Shown piece by piece: positions 35,417 to 43,718 of a stretch of 64,000 bases of DNA. The notes beneath the pieces are model-generated. The model was not told the DNA's origin, searched no databases, and worked only from the letters and a program-made list of their open reading frames with translations. The stretch lies in the NCBI GenBank assembly GCA_002696035.1, contig NZQV01000010.1:124001-188000 (forward strand). Direction: 5' to 3'. Position 1 is the first letter of the stretch. Every line of letters begins with the position of its first letter. The DNA comes from Balneola sp. GTDB lineage: Bacteria > Bacteroidota > Rhodothermia > Balneolales > Balneolaceae. The position numbers and the translations under genes are program-made.

Positions 35417-36487
35417 CTAGGTCAACTCCTTAATTTTATTGGTTTGTACTGTAATTCCAAGGCCCGGTTTTTCAGGGATCTCAATTGTTGATCCATCTAG
35501 CCACTTGTCTTGGGTTATATCATCATTAAGCAAGGAACCGGTAGAAAGTCCCTGTGCTCTGCTCTGGGATGCCAACCCCGAAGTAAGAGCCAAAATTGCA
35601 CTTCTTCCAACAGCTGATTCCATAGCAGTAGTGAAAACGACTTCAATATTATGAGTATCAGCAAGCTGTTTTGTTACAAAAATATTTTTAAAAGTCCCCA
35701 TTAGAGCAGGTTTAATAATAAGAAGATCTGCAGCCTTGTTTGCTAATAGTTCTTCAACCGCATTTTTGTTCCTGACAGATTCATCTGCTGCAACATTTAT
35801 GTTAACAGTGTCGGTCACTTTTTTCAACCCCTGAAGATCGGCTGCCTCTACGGGCTGTTCGCAGTATTCAATGTCCAGCGATTCTAAGGTACTAAGATTC
35901 CGTATAGCCTCATCTGTGCTCCAGGCCTCATTGGCATCGATGCGTATAGATAGTTCTGGAAATTGAGATCGCAGCGCCTTCAGTATTTCAACTTCCTGCT
36001 CAAAATTCCGCCCCACTTTAAGCTTGATCGTCGTATATCCTTCATCAATGAGTTTGTTAGCCTGAATCAAGCTTTTTTCCTTTTGCTGAATAGCTATAAC
36101 GGCGTTGGTACGGATGGTTTTGGAATATGTATTGAAGAGGAACGCGGGCAGAGAGACTCCTTTTCTTTTGGCTTGTAAGTCATGATATAGGGTGTCCAAT
36201 CCAAAACTAAGGGAAGGGAATTGATGAATTTTTTCGAGCAGGGCGATGAATTCGGTGGCTCCTTCGTCACGCAAAGCCTGTTCCAGATGCTCACGATTCA
36301 TGATCAAAACTTCCCGAACCTGATCTATCGTTTCTTCAGAAAAACCGGGCAGTGGGGCTACTTCTCCAAATGCTTCGATCCCATTTTCTGAATATTCCAA
36401 AATAAGTCCTTCCCGATGACTGAAGGTCTCCCCGGCAGTCTTAAATGGCTTTTTGAAAGGAAGTTGATATGAGAAAATGTGAAGCAT
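35417..36487 (-). CDS. menC: o-Succinylbenzoate synthase
   Basis: Dehydrates SHCHC to o-succinylbenzoate. The 356-residue enolase-superfamily protein shows the catalytic lysine motif TTIKLKVG. Metal-binding acids are seen in RIDANEAWS, EYCEQPV and AADESVR, and the second lysine in LLIIKPALMG. It is coupled to menA upstream (start and stop touch at 36487) and is 7 bases from menE. Dipeptide epimerases are close relatives, but the operon makes MenC the reasonable reading. Confidence 0.9.
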   Translation of the reverse strand: MLHIFSYQLPFKKPFKTAGETFSHREGLILEYSENGIEAFGEVAPLPGFSEETIDQVREVLIMNREHLEQALRDEGATEFIALLEKIHQFPSLSFGLDTLYHDLQAKRKGVSLPAFLFNTYSKTIRTNAVIAIQQKEKSLIQANKLIDEGYTTIKLKVGRNFEQEVEILKALRSQFPELSIRIDANEAWSTDEAIRNLSTLESLDIEYCEQPVEAADLQGLKKVTDTVNINVAADESVRNKNAVEELLANKAADLLIIKPALMGTFKNIFVTKQLADTHNIEVVFTTAMESAVGRSAILALTSGLASQSRAQGLSTGSLLNDDITQDKWLDGSTIEIPEKPGLGITVQTNKIKELT

Positions 36488-37374
36488 TAATTCAGGATTA
36501 TGCCAATGGAGAAAAGTACACCGAACAGAACCATGAATTGAGCCGTACGTTCCAGCATCAGGTTTAGGTTCTTTTTATCAGTTTCCGTCCAGATCTTATA
36601 CGCTAAAAATGCAGCCATAGGCAGGGATAAAAATGGGAGAAAGATCCATAAGTTGAAATCCAATTGAACAAAAAAGTGAGGTGGTATGGCAAAGGCCAAA
36701 AGTATCATCAGCAGGTATTCGACCTTCAGCGCTAATTCCCCAAACAGAACGCCGAGGGTTCTTTTTCCGGATTTCTTGTCTTGCTCAACGTCTCTAAGGT
36801 TATTTACTACAAGAATGTTCACGCACAATCCTCCGATGGCAAGAGAAGCCCAGAAGGAAGCTTCCGACCACTGCAGTGTATTTACATAATAGGTAGTCAT
36901 AACTGCGACGATCCCAAAAAAGATGAACACAAAAACATCCCCAAGGCCGTTGTAGCCCAAAGGAAAAGGTCCGCCGGTATACAGCACTCCGAATAACAAA
37001 GAAAGTAAGCCAATGGCCAGAATGATCCATCCGCCCACCCAAACGAGATAGAGTCCTGTCAGAAAAGCCAGCCCCATTGTGAGGATGGTAGCATTCTTCA
37101 TGGTCTCGGGAGAGATCAGTCCGGTAGCTGTTGCTCTTCGGAAACCAATGCGTTCATCGGTATCAGAGCCCTTCATAAAATCGAAATAATCGTTGGCGAA
37201 GTTAGTGCCTATTTGAATAAGAGTGGCACAGATCAGGGCGACTGTTGTATTGATCCAGTTTAACCCATGTACCTGAAAAGCAAGAGCAGCTCCCACTAAA
37301 ACAGGTACCAATGCTGCGGCTAAGGTTTGTGGGCGTGCGGCTTCGATCCATAGCTTGGTTTTTGAAGTGCTCAA
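36487..37374 (-). CDS. menA: 1,4-Dihydroxy-2-naphthoate polyprenyltransferase
   Basis: A UbiA-type membrane prenyltransferase that joins the polyprenyl tail to DHNA, giving demethylmenaquinone. The 295-residue protein has about eight membrane helices and the two aspartate-rich motifs: NFANDYFDFMKGSD (first) and NNLRDVEQDKKSGKRT (second). It is the first gene of the minus-strand operon menA-menC-menE-ccmB-holB-dapF-plug, behind a good promoter at 37415-37447. Confidence 0.93.
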   Translation of the reverse strand: MSTSKTKLWIEAARPQTLAAALVPVLVGAALAFQVHGLNWINTTVALICATLIQIGTNFANDYFDFMKGSDTDERIGFRRATATGLISPETMKNATILTMGLAFLTGLYLVWVGGWIILAIGLLSLLFGVLYTGGPFPLGYNGLGDVFVFIFFGIVAVMTTYYVNTLQWSEASFWASLAIGGLCVNILVVNNLRDVEQDKKSGKRTLGVLFGELALKVEYLLMILLAFAIPPHFFVQLDFNLWIFLPFLSLPMAAFLAYKIWTETDKKNLNLMLERTAQFMVLFGVLFSIGIILN

Positions 37375-37414
37375 AAGTAAAATGATTAATTTTTTATGTG
37401 GATAACTTACTTCC

Positions 37415-37447
37415 CAAAGATAAGCGATTTAGCCTTGGCTTAAAAAA
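37415..37447 (-). promoter_or_regulatory. Candidate promoter of the menA operon
   Basis: On the minus strand TATCTTTG (37422-37415) is a perfect TAnnTTTG box. A 19-base spacer and a T-run (37447-37442) take the place of the upstream TTTG box. The start of menA is about 40 bases downstream. Confidence 0.5.
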
Positions 37448-37580
37448 TGAAGTGAAGGCGGGGGTAAAGAAAAATTTATTAAGTAAGATAGACATTGGAA
37501 GCGGTTGCAGGTTAAATAATTAAATATAAATACCAATTTAGCTATTTAATTTAATTATGGATAAATAAATAACTAAATAA

Positions 37581-37614
37581 TTTGTGTATTTCTTAAAAAG
37601 TGCATTATATTTTG
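37581..37614 (+). promoter_or_regulatory. Candidate promoter of the glutamine synthetase gene
   Basis: TTTG at 37581-37584 and TATATTTTG at 37606-37614 are spaced by 21 bases, one or two more than the usual Bacteroidota class. A leader of about 30 bases would reach the ATG at 37654. An in-frame GTG at 37600 overlaps this element and is therefore not a likely start. Confidence 0.4.
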
Positions 37615-37653
37615 CCTGTCAATTTCCTAATCACCAAACAATATTTTTATCCT

Positions 37654-38664
37654 ATGGCGCACTCAAAACTCGAATACATTTGGCTTGATGGATCAGAGCC
37701 AACACAAACCTTAAGAAGCAAGACTAAAGTGCTTCACGATTTTAGCGGCAAATTAAAAGATTGCCCGATCTGGAATTTCGATGGGAGTTCAACCAACCAG
37801 GCTAAAGGAGGTTCTTCTGACTGTTTGTTGAAACCCGTAGCTATTTTTGAAGATCCCGACAGAATTAACGGGTACCTGGTTATGACCGAGGTACTGAATG
37901 CAGACGGCACCCCGCATGAGACGAATGGCCGCGCAACTATTGATGCCGAGAACGAAGATTTTTGGTTCGGTTTTGAGCAAGAGTATTTTATTGTTGATCC
38001 AGAAACAGGTCGCCCGCTGGGTTTCCCTGAAAATGGATATCCGGCACCACAAGGTCCTTATTACTGCGGAGTGGGAGGTAATCGTGCTTACGGACGTGAT
38101 ATCATTGAAGAGCATTTAGACCTCTGCCTCGATGCAGGGTTGAACCTGGAAGGCATTAATGCTGAGGTAGCTGCAGGTCAGTGGGAATTTCAGATCTTCG
38201 CCAAAGGTGCACACCGTGCCGGCGATGAGATCTGGATCGGTCGTTATCTTATAGAACGTACAGCTGAGAAATATGGCCTGATCATTGACTGGCATCCAAA
38301 ACCACTGGGTGATACCGACTGGAATGGTTCAGGAATGCATGCCAACTTCTCTAATGGTAAGATGAGAGACGAAGGCGGCGAAAAATATATGACTGAAGTT
38401 TGTGAAGCTTTTGGAAATTTCATTCAGGAGCATATTGAAGTGTACGGCGCAGACAACGATCAGCGCCTTACCGGTAAGCACGAAACTCAGTCGATAGACA
38501 AATTTAGCTACGGTGTATCTGATCGTGGTGCTTCTATCCGTATTCCGGTGAATACCATTGATGATGGCTGGAAAGGACGATTGGAAGATCGTCGTCCGGC
38601 TTCTAATGCAGATCCTTATAAAGTGGCTGCACGGATCATAAAAACGGTGAATACAGTTTCTTAA
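37654..38664 (+). CDS. glnA: Type II (eukaryotic-like) glutamine synthetase
   Basis: Makes glutamine from glutamate, ammonia and ATP. From the ATG at 37654 the protein has 336 residues, the size of GS type II subunits and much shorter than GSI (about 470) or GSIII (about 700). Motifs include the beta-grasp block WNFDGSSTNQAKGGSSD, the metal site FGFEQEYF, WNGSGMHANFS and the late RRPASNADPYKV. GSI-type adenylylation sites are not expected in this class. A strong terminator follows 30 bases after the stop. It is transcribed alone, divergent from menA. Confidence 0.9.
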   Translation: MAHSKLEYIWLDGSEPTQTLRSKTKVLHDFSGKLKDCPIWNFDGSSTNQAKGGSSDCLLKPVAIFEDPDRINGYLVMTEVLNADGTPHETNGRATIDAENEDFWFGFEQEYFIVDPETGRPLGFPENGYPAPQGPYYCGVGGNRAYGRDIIEEHLDLCLDAGLNLEGINAEVAAGQWEFQIFAKGAHRAGDEIWIGRYLIERTAEKYGLIIDWHPKPLGDTDWNGSGMHANFSNGKMRDEGGEKYMTEVCEAFGNFIQEHIEVYGADNDQRLTGKHETQSIDKFSYGVSDRGASIRIPVNTIDDGWKGRLEDRRPASNADPYKVAARIIKTVNTVS

Positions 38665-38693
38665 AAAAGTACTTTACTCACTTATCGATTTCC

Positions 38694-38724
38694 AAAAACC
38701 CTGCTTTCTGAGCAGGGTTTTTTT
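38694..38724 (+). terminator. Terminator of the glutamine synthetase gene
   Basis: AAACCCTGCT (38696-38705) pairs with AGCAGGGTTT (38711-38720) around a 5-base loop and is followed by T-residues. Confidence 0.88.
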
Positions 38725-38884
38725 GTTGGATCAAGATTTAATTTTTTGAATACTTTTTTTGTGTGTAAGTTCAATTTTATAATTAGAAATGGGTACAAAA
38801 GAAATGATGAGAACAAGCTTTAAAGACGATCTCCCTTTCTAAGTTCGAATAAAGATTCACATTCACGTTAACAGGAAAAAAACT

Positions 38885-40150
38885 ATGAAATCAGGTACTA
38901 AAACAACGCTTATAGCAATTTTGATGTGCTCTTTTACTTTTTCGTTTGCGGAGGCTCAAAACAGGTTCAGTATTAATGAATCGGAAGGGCTCCAAAAACA
39001 AACAACTCTCATGAAGAGTAATAAATTTATGAAAATGCGATTACCGTCATTTTCAGCTTTGAAGTCTATGACTGATAATGATATCAAAGAATGGGTGGAA
39101 CAGTATAATGATGGGGGCGATTGGCTGGACGAGGAAAGAGCTACCTATGAATACAGCACCGACCGAAATACCATCACTGTTCACTTTGAGTACAACGATG
39201 AAGGTACCTGGATGGAATCGGGCACACAGACTTATGAAATGAGTGCAAACGGATATCCTTTAAGCCTGAGTCTTGATTTTGGAGAAGGTGAAATTGGGCA
39301 AACCTTTCATTATGCCAATGTGGAAACCGGCAGACTTGATTCTGTACTATTCTATGAAATTTATACAGATGAAGAATTCTCAAGTCGCACAGAGTTCAAT
39401 TACATCAATGATGATTCAGCTCGAATGACAGAGTACGATACTTCTGAACCTACGGAAACGGTTTATGCAACCGGCTATTTCGCCAATCGGGGGGATGATT
39501 TCGTTGAATATTACGATTCAGAGGAGGAAGGCTACATTGATCGCTATGTATATTCAGATGCAAGTATTGATATGTACCTCAAAAATTTCATGAATGAATT
39601 CATTTTTGTAGAAGTGTATAACGATGAATACTGGTACGATGATGAGGAATGGACTCCATACTCGCGCACAACATTGACTCTGGAAGAAGGCGTTGTTACC
39701 GAAGAGTTATTTGAAACTTATGATGGAGAGTGGTTCGGAGAAGAAAACCGTTTGATAAACTACAGCGACGGACAGATCACGCAGATTGTAGAGGAACGGA
39801 ATATGGGACTTGATTGGGAAGCCGTTTATCGTACCAATTACACATATGGAGCTGCGGTATCTAATGAAACGCAGAACGAACAGGTACAGGGCTTTAAACT
39901 GTCTCAGAACTATCCGAATCCCTTTAACCCAACCACGCAGATTAGTTACAGCATTCCGAATGCGGGTGAAGTAAGCCTGGAAGTATTTAATGTACTTGGA
40001 AATAAAGTAGCTACCCTTGCACAAGGACGCAAAGCGGCCGGAGAATATACTGCTGCCTTCAATGCATCTAATTTTTCAAGTGGCATCTACTACTACAAGT
40101 TGCAATATGCAGGAGCCGTAGAAGTTCGGGCCATGACGCTGATCAAATAA
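38885..40150 (+). CDS. Secreted protein with C-terminal type IX sorting domain
   Basis: A 421-residue exported protein. The signal peptide ends FSFAEAQ (residue 25). The body (about 60-330) is very acidic and full of Tyr, Trp and Asp/Glu in repeated beta-hairpin-like units, for example TVHFEYNDEGTWMESG and LTLEEGVVTEELFETYDGEW. The last 85 residues are a type A sorting domain: LSQNYPNPFNPTTQISY, VFNVLGNKVATL, then SGIYYYKLQ and a short basic end MTLIK. It should pass the outer membrane through the SprA channel encoded in the same window. The function of the body is unknown. Confidence 0.85.
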   Translation: MKSGTKTTLIAILMCSFTFSFAEAQNRFSINESEGLQKQTTLMKSNKFMKMRLPSFSALKSMTDNDIKEWVEQYNDGGDWLDEERATYEYSTDRNTITVHFEYNDEGTWMESGTQTYEMSANGYPLSLSLDFGEGEIGQTFHYANVETGRLDSVLFYEIYTDEEFSSRTEFNYINDDSARMTEYDTSEPTETVYATGYFANRGDDFVEYYDSEEEGYIDRYVYSDASIDMYLKNFMNEFIFVEVYNDEYWYDDEEWTPYSRTTLTLEEGVVTEELFETYDGEWFGEENRLINYSDGQITQIVEERNMGLDWEAVYRTNYTYGAAVSNETQNEQVQGFKLSQNYPNPFNPTTQISYSIPNAGEVSLEVFNVLGNKVATLAQGRKAAGEYTAAFNASNFSSGIYYYKLQYAGAVEVRAMTLIK

Positions 40151-40181
40151 ATGCGATCTTAGTAGAATACGATTTCATCAC

Positions 40182-40214
40182 AAACCCCGCTTTCCAAAGA
40201 AGGCGGGGTTTTTT
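40182..40214 (+). terminator. Terminator of the type IX cargo gene
   Basis: AAACCCCGC (40182-40190) pairs with GCGGGGTTT (40203-40211), then a T-run. It lies between the cargo gene and csaA. Confidence 0.85.
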
Positions 40215-40232
40215 AGTTTTCACAAAAAAAGA

Positions 40233-40571
40233 ATGAAGCAAATAAACTGGAGTGACTTTGAACAGGTAGAACTGCGAACCGGAACCATCATCAAAGCAGA
40301 AGAATTTCCCGAAGCCCGAAAGCCAGCTTTTAAACTCACCATCGATTTTGGGGAGGAAGTTGGGATCAAGAAATCATCAGCACAGATAACAGATCATTAT
40401 ACTGCGCAACAACTGAAAGGGAAGCAGGTTATAGCAGTTGTAAACTTTCCGCCCAAGCAGATCGGGCCGTTTATGTCGGAGTGTCTGGTAACCGGCTTTC
40501 CGGATTCAGGCGGCAAGGTAGTGCTGGCCGTTCCAGATAAAAAAGTAGACAACGGTATGAAACTATTTTGA
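40233..40571 (+). CDS. csaA: CsaA-like tRNA-binding domain protein
   Basis: A 112-residue single OB-fold protein of the EMAP-II/CsaA tRNA-binding family. It contains VELRTGTIIKAEEFPEARKPAFKL and the closing VTGFPDSGGKVVLAVPDKKV, both typical. CsaA has been reported to bind tRNA and to have export-related chaperone activity in Bacillus; which applies here is open. It lies directly behind the terminator of the cargo gene. Confidence 0.85.
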   Translation: MKQINWSDFEQVELRTGTIIKAEEFPEARKPAFKLTIDFGEEVGIKKSSAQITDHYTAQQLKGKQVIAVVNFPPKQIGPFMSECLVTGFPDSGGKVVLAVPDKKVDNGMKLF

Positions 40572-40638
40572 CCTGAATGAGCTTTAAGGGAATACGGAAA
40601 AAGCGTAAATCAATATCCTTCAGAATCTTAAATCTTTT

Positions 40639-41091
40639 ATGAAATTTATAGTCACCTGTTGTTTTGTCTTTTTGATGGCAACAAATATACAGTCTCAAGA
40701 GATTTCCTACCCGGAAAGAGAGTCCCTCACATCCAACTTTAAGCTGGTGATAGAAGCTATTCCTGAAGTTAAAGGGGAAGTCCGTGTGGCGATCTTTGAC
40801 AGCCGGGAAAAGTATGACAGTAAAGAAGAACCAATTCATGCAGTAGTGTTATCGGTAGATGAAAAGACCCTGACATGGAGCAATGATTCTCTTCCTTATG
40901 GGGATTACGCCATCGCCATTTACCACGATAAAAACACCAATGGAGAGTTAGATACGAATCTGCTGGGCATCCCCAAAGAAGCCTATGGGTTCTCAAATAA
41001 TGCTCGCGGACGCTTTGGTCCGGCCTCGTGGGAAGATGCCTCCTTTTCAGTAGAAGGGGAAGAGACGCAGATCAATATTTCACTGCAATAA
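40639..41091 (+). CDS. DUF2141 family secreted protein
   Basis: A 150-residue protein with a signal peptide ending NIQSQ (residue 20). The mature part has the DUF2141 pattern: EVRVAIFDSREKY, LPYGDYAIAIYHDKNTNGELDTN and GFSNNARGRFGPASWEDASF. The DKNTNGELD stretch looks like a calcium-type acidic loop. Function of the family is unknown; the fold is probably a transthyretin-like beta sandwich. It follows csaA by 67 bases. Confidence 0.82.
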   Translation: MKFIVTCCFVFLMATNIQSQEISYPERESLTSNFKLVIEAIPEVKGEVRVAIFDSREKYDSKEEPIHAVVLSVDEKTLTWSNDSLPYGDYAIAIYHDKNTNGELDTNLLGIPKEAYGFSNNARGRFGPASWEDASFSVEGEETQINISLQ

Positions 41092-41204
41092 CAAATAATT
41101 TCAGCACTTTTGCTGTTGGGATATCAGCCTTCAAATTTTGTTTGATGTAGAAATGCCTTTTGTACATATTCTGTTTTTAACAAATAACAAAAACAGAGGT
41201 ACAA

Positions 41205-41465
41205 ATGAATACATTAGAAGGGGAAACTGCACCGGTATTGAGTTTAAAAGACTGGGTTATATCACTCATCATTTCTGTGATTCCACTGATCGGTATTGTG
41301 ATGCTATTGATATGGGCATTCAGTGATAACATCAACCCAAACAAGAAAAACTGGGCACGGGGAATGCTGATTCTATATGTGATCGGTATCGCGCTTTATT
41401 TTGTGTTTATCGTGCTATTTATGGGCGCGATGATGTCTGGCGCCGGTGGTTTTGAATCAATGTAA
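41205..41465 (+). CDS. Small two-helix membrane protein, function unknown
   Basis: An 86-residue protein with two hydrophobic segments (about 17-38 and 53-76). Between them is a polar loop with the conserved-looking SDNINPNKKNWARG. An AGAGG-like ribosome-binding site precedes the ATG. Loops of the type N-x-N-K-K-N-x-A-R recur in small uncharacterised membrane proteins of Bacteroidota relatives. No function can be assigned. A bidirectional terminator follows. Confidence 0.6.
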   Translation: MNTLEGETAPVLSLKDWVISLIISVIPLIGIVMLLIWAFSDNINPNKKNWARGMLILYVIGIALYFVFIVLFMGAMMSGAGGFESM

Positions 41466-41493
41466 AGAAGGAAGCGATAAACGGTCTTTCGCT

Positions 41494-41529
41494 TAAGCCT
41501 CATCATGTACTTGATGGGGCTTATGTTTT
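41494..41529. terminator. Bidirectional terminator between convergent genes
   Basis: TAAGCCTCATCA (41494-41505) pairs with TGATGGGGCTTA (41512-41523) over 12 base pairs with one G-U. A T-run lies on the right, so it serves the plus-strand membrane gene. It sits between that gene and the minus-strand acetyltransferase gene. Confidence 0.75.
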
Positions 41530-41808
41530 TTAAAGGACATCCTGAAGTTCTTCATTTCTCTGAATAACCGATTTTGCATAAGGACAGAGCGGGAGCACTT
41601 TTAACTCATTCTCCCGGGCAAATTCTACGCCATGAAAAACCAGCTTTTTGGCAAGACCTTCTCCGCGATATGCTTCATCGGCTTCGGTGTGATCGATGAT
41701 GATCTTATCAGTGCCGGCTTTAGAGTAGGTCATCTCGGCAATGCGTTTTCCATCTTTTTCAATGAAAAAAGTGCCTTTGGTATCAGTCGATTCGTGTTGG
41801 ATTTCCAT
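41530..41808 (-). CDS. Small GNAT-like N-acetyltransferase (YjdJ type)
   Basis: A 92-residue protein of the short GNAT group. The acetyl-CoA loop is HTEADEAYRGEGLAKKLV and the core continues VLPLCPYAKSVIQRN, the characteristic end of the family. It is the minimal acetyltransferase fold without the first strands of full-length GNATs. Acceptor unknown. It precedes menB on the same strand in map order but is not needed for menaquinone synthesis. Confidence 0.78.
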   Translation of the reverse strand: MEIQHESTDTKGTFFIEKDGKRIAEMTYSKAGTDKIIIDHTEADEAYRGEGLAKKLVFHGVEFARENELKVLPLCPYAKSVIQRNEELQDVL

Positions 41809-41884
41809 GGCTAGTTGAGTTCGTTAGTGATTTTCGTTGCATTAGCTCTGTTGCCGAACAGATTGTTGAGGGTCAGCCTCAAAA

Positions 41885-42721
41885 CTACGAAGGCGACCGG
41901 TCAAATTTGTCCCAGTTCGGCTTACGTTTTTCGAGGAAGGCATTGCGGCCTTCTTCAGCTTCGTCGGTCATGTAGGCTAACCTCGTTGCTTCACCGGCAA
42001 ATATTTGCTGTCCCACCATGCCGTCATCAATAGCGTTAAGGGCAAATTTTGCCATTTTGGTAGCGGTTGGACTTTTGGTTAGGATCTCTTGCGCCCATTC
42101 ATAAGCGGTTTCTTCGAGCTTTTCGTGCGGAACTACTTTATTCACCATGCCCATCTCAAAAGCTTCTTGTGCGGAATAATTGGCACCGAGGAAGAAGATC
42201 TCACGAGCTCGTTTTTGTCCTACCTGGCGGGCAAGCAACGCTGAACCAAATCCACCATCAAAACTGGCCACATCGGTATCGGTTTGTTTGAAGATGGCGT
42301 GTTCTTTACTGGCTAACGTCAGGTCACAAACTACGTGCAGACTGTGCCCGCCACCCACAGCCCAGCCGGGAACTACAGCGATCACTACTTTGGGCATGAA
42401 CCGTATGAGCCTTTGCACTTCCAGGATATTCAGCCGGGCGATCCCGTCATCGGCTTTGTACCCGGTTTTGGAACGCACGTTTTGGTCACCGCCGGAGCAA
42501 AAGGCCCATTTCCCATCTTTGGGAGAGGGACCTTCACCGCTCAAAAGTACCACGCCAATATCGTTGTCTTCTTTGGCATCACTGAGTGCTTCATACAATT
42601 CAAACACGGTTTTTGGGCGAAATGCATTTCGAATTTCCGGACGGTTGAATGCAACTCTCGCCACGCCGTTGGATTTTTTATAGGTGATGTCTTCGTAGTC
42701 TTTTACAGTTTGCCAGTTCAT
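41885..42721 (-). CDS. menB: 1,4-Dihydroxy-2-naphthoyl-CoA synthase
   Basis: Closes the second ring of the naphthoquinone by a Dieckmann-type condensation of o-succinylbenzoyl-CoA. The 278-residue crotonase-fold protein has the MenB features ITYKKSNGVARVAFNRPEIRNAFRP, WAFCSGGDQ, the oxyanion loop GWAVGGGHSLHVVCDLTLAS and SFDGGFGS. It ends with the family-typical FLEKRKPNWDKF. It lies 184 bases after menH, with a degenerate direct repeat in the gap. Confidence 0.95.
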   Translation of the reverse strand: MNWQTVKDYEDITYKKSNGVARVAFNRPEIRNAFRPKTVFELYEALSDAKEDNDIGVVLLSGEGPSPKDGKWAFCSGGDQNVRSKTGYKADDGIARLNILEVQRLIRFMPKVVIAVVPGWAVGGGHSLHVVCDLTLASKEHAIFKQTDTDVASFDGGFGSALLARQVGQKRAREIFFLGANYSAQEAFEMGMVNKVVPHEKLEETAYEWAQEILTKSPTATKMAKFALNAIDDGMVGQQIFAGEATRLAYMTDEAEEGRNAFLEKRKPNWDKFDRSPS

Positions 42722-42757
42722 GAACTTTTGTTGTTGGGTGAAATAGATTTACCTGAA

Positions 42758-42887
42758 GGTAAAAACCTGTTAGATATAAAACTTAAGAAAATGAAGCGGG
42801 ACCTTCTTGGTTTGTGTTACCATGCCGGAGTTTGGGAACGAGTGTACGGTAAAAATCTGTCAGGTTTAATACTTGATAAAATGAAGC
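42758..42887. repeat. Degenerate 40-bp direct repeat between menH and menB
   Basis: The 40-base segments 42758-42797 and 42848-42887 both begin GGTAAAAA and end AAAATGAAGC, with about 70 percent identity by eye, spaced 90 bases. They lie in the untranslated gap between menH and menB. Confidence 0.4.
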
Positions 42888-42905
42888 TCCGACGTCGCTG
42901 TATGA

Positions 42906-43718
42906 TCAGCTTATTTTTAAATATGCATGCAGCAGTGAGTTCAAAGCCTTCGGGCTATCCAAATGCACACGATGGCCCGCCTCTTTCACAACCTGAAGTT
43001 CAGCATCCGGGATTTCCTTCTCCATTTGCCGGTTGATGTGCACGAATTTTGAATCCCTTTCACCCACAATAAGTTGAACGGGAATTTTTAATTCTTTTAA
43101 GCGATCCCTTACACAAGGCATAGTCCCGGTTCCAAATCCCTGTAAACTGTTAGCCAGCCAAAATGGATTCTGTTCCTGCTGAATGCGTTCGGTTTTCGCT
43201 AATAATTCAGGATCAGCATTGGAAGAATCAAAAAGCGGCATGTTCTTCCAGTCTTCCAGAAACCCTTCAAAATTTCCTGTAATGGCATCTGAGCGACGTG
43301 CATCCAGCGATTGTCGGGCTTGGCGTTCGGTTTCGCCTTCAATACCAAAAGTGGCGCTTTCCATTATCAACCCTCGATACAGATCCGGACGATGGAGAGC
43401 CAGTTGGAGTGCTAAACGTCCCCCCATACTATATCCATATAAATAGACCGGAATTTGTAACTGCTCGCTGATGAGTTTGGTGACATCGGCCACTTGTTCT
43501 TTGGTTGAAAAACGATAGTGAAGTTCAGCTCCTTCGGTTTTTCCATGTCCCAGCAGGTCGATCGTGATGGGATTGCAAAATGCTTTCAGCTCAGGGATAA
43601 GGTGTGTAAAATTCTCTCCACTTCCCATAAATCCATGAAGGAGTACAAGATTGGGTAGGGTTTCCTTTTCCTGATGCACTTCGAAGTGATACGAAATTCC
43701 GCGTACGCGAATGTTCAT
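42906..43718 (-). CDS. menH: SHCHC synthase MenH-like alpha/beta hydrolase
   Basis: Eliminates pyruvate from SEPHCHC to give SHCHC in menaquinone synthesis. The 270-residue alpha/beta-hydrolase has VLLHGFMGSGENF (oxyanion region), a nucleophile elbow GYSMGGRLAL, and a late GHRVHLDSP with the histidine. The fold alone would be ambiguous, but the ATGA overlap with menD and the neighbouring menB make MenH the best call. Confidence 0.87.
   Translation of the reverse strand: MNIRVRGISYHFEVHQEKETLPNLVLLHGFMGSGENFTHLIPELKAFCNPITIDLLGHGKTEGAELHYRFSTKEQVADVTKLISEQLQIPVYLYGYSMGGRLALQLALHRPDLYRGLIMESATFGIEGETERQARQSLDARRSDAITGNFEGFLEDWKNMPLFDSSNADPELLAKTERIQQEQNPFWLANSLQGFGTGTMPCVRDRLKELKIPVQLIVGERDSKFVHINRQMEKEIPDAELQVVKEAGHRVHLDSPKALNSLLHAYLKIS

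Noticed and set aside
37600-37653. Upstream GTG start for glutamine synthetase
   Set aside because: The GTG lies within the candidate promoter, and the added 18 residues do not resemble the family; the ATG at 37654 begins as expected.
38789-38842. 17-codon open frame upstream of the type IX cargo gene
   Set aside because: Too short to support, with no attenuator-like structure after it; possibly chance.
42335-43036. 233-codon plus-strand frame across menB and menH
   Set aside because: It runs antisense over two certain menaquinone genes and their spacer; no signal peptide or motif.
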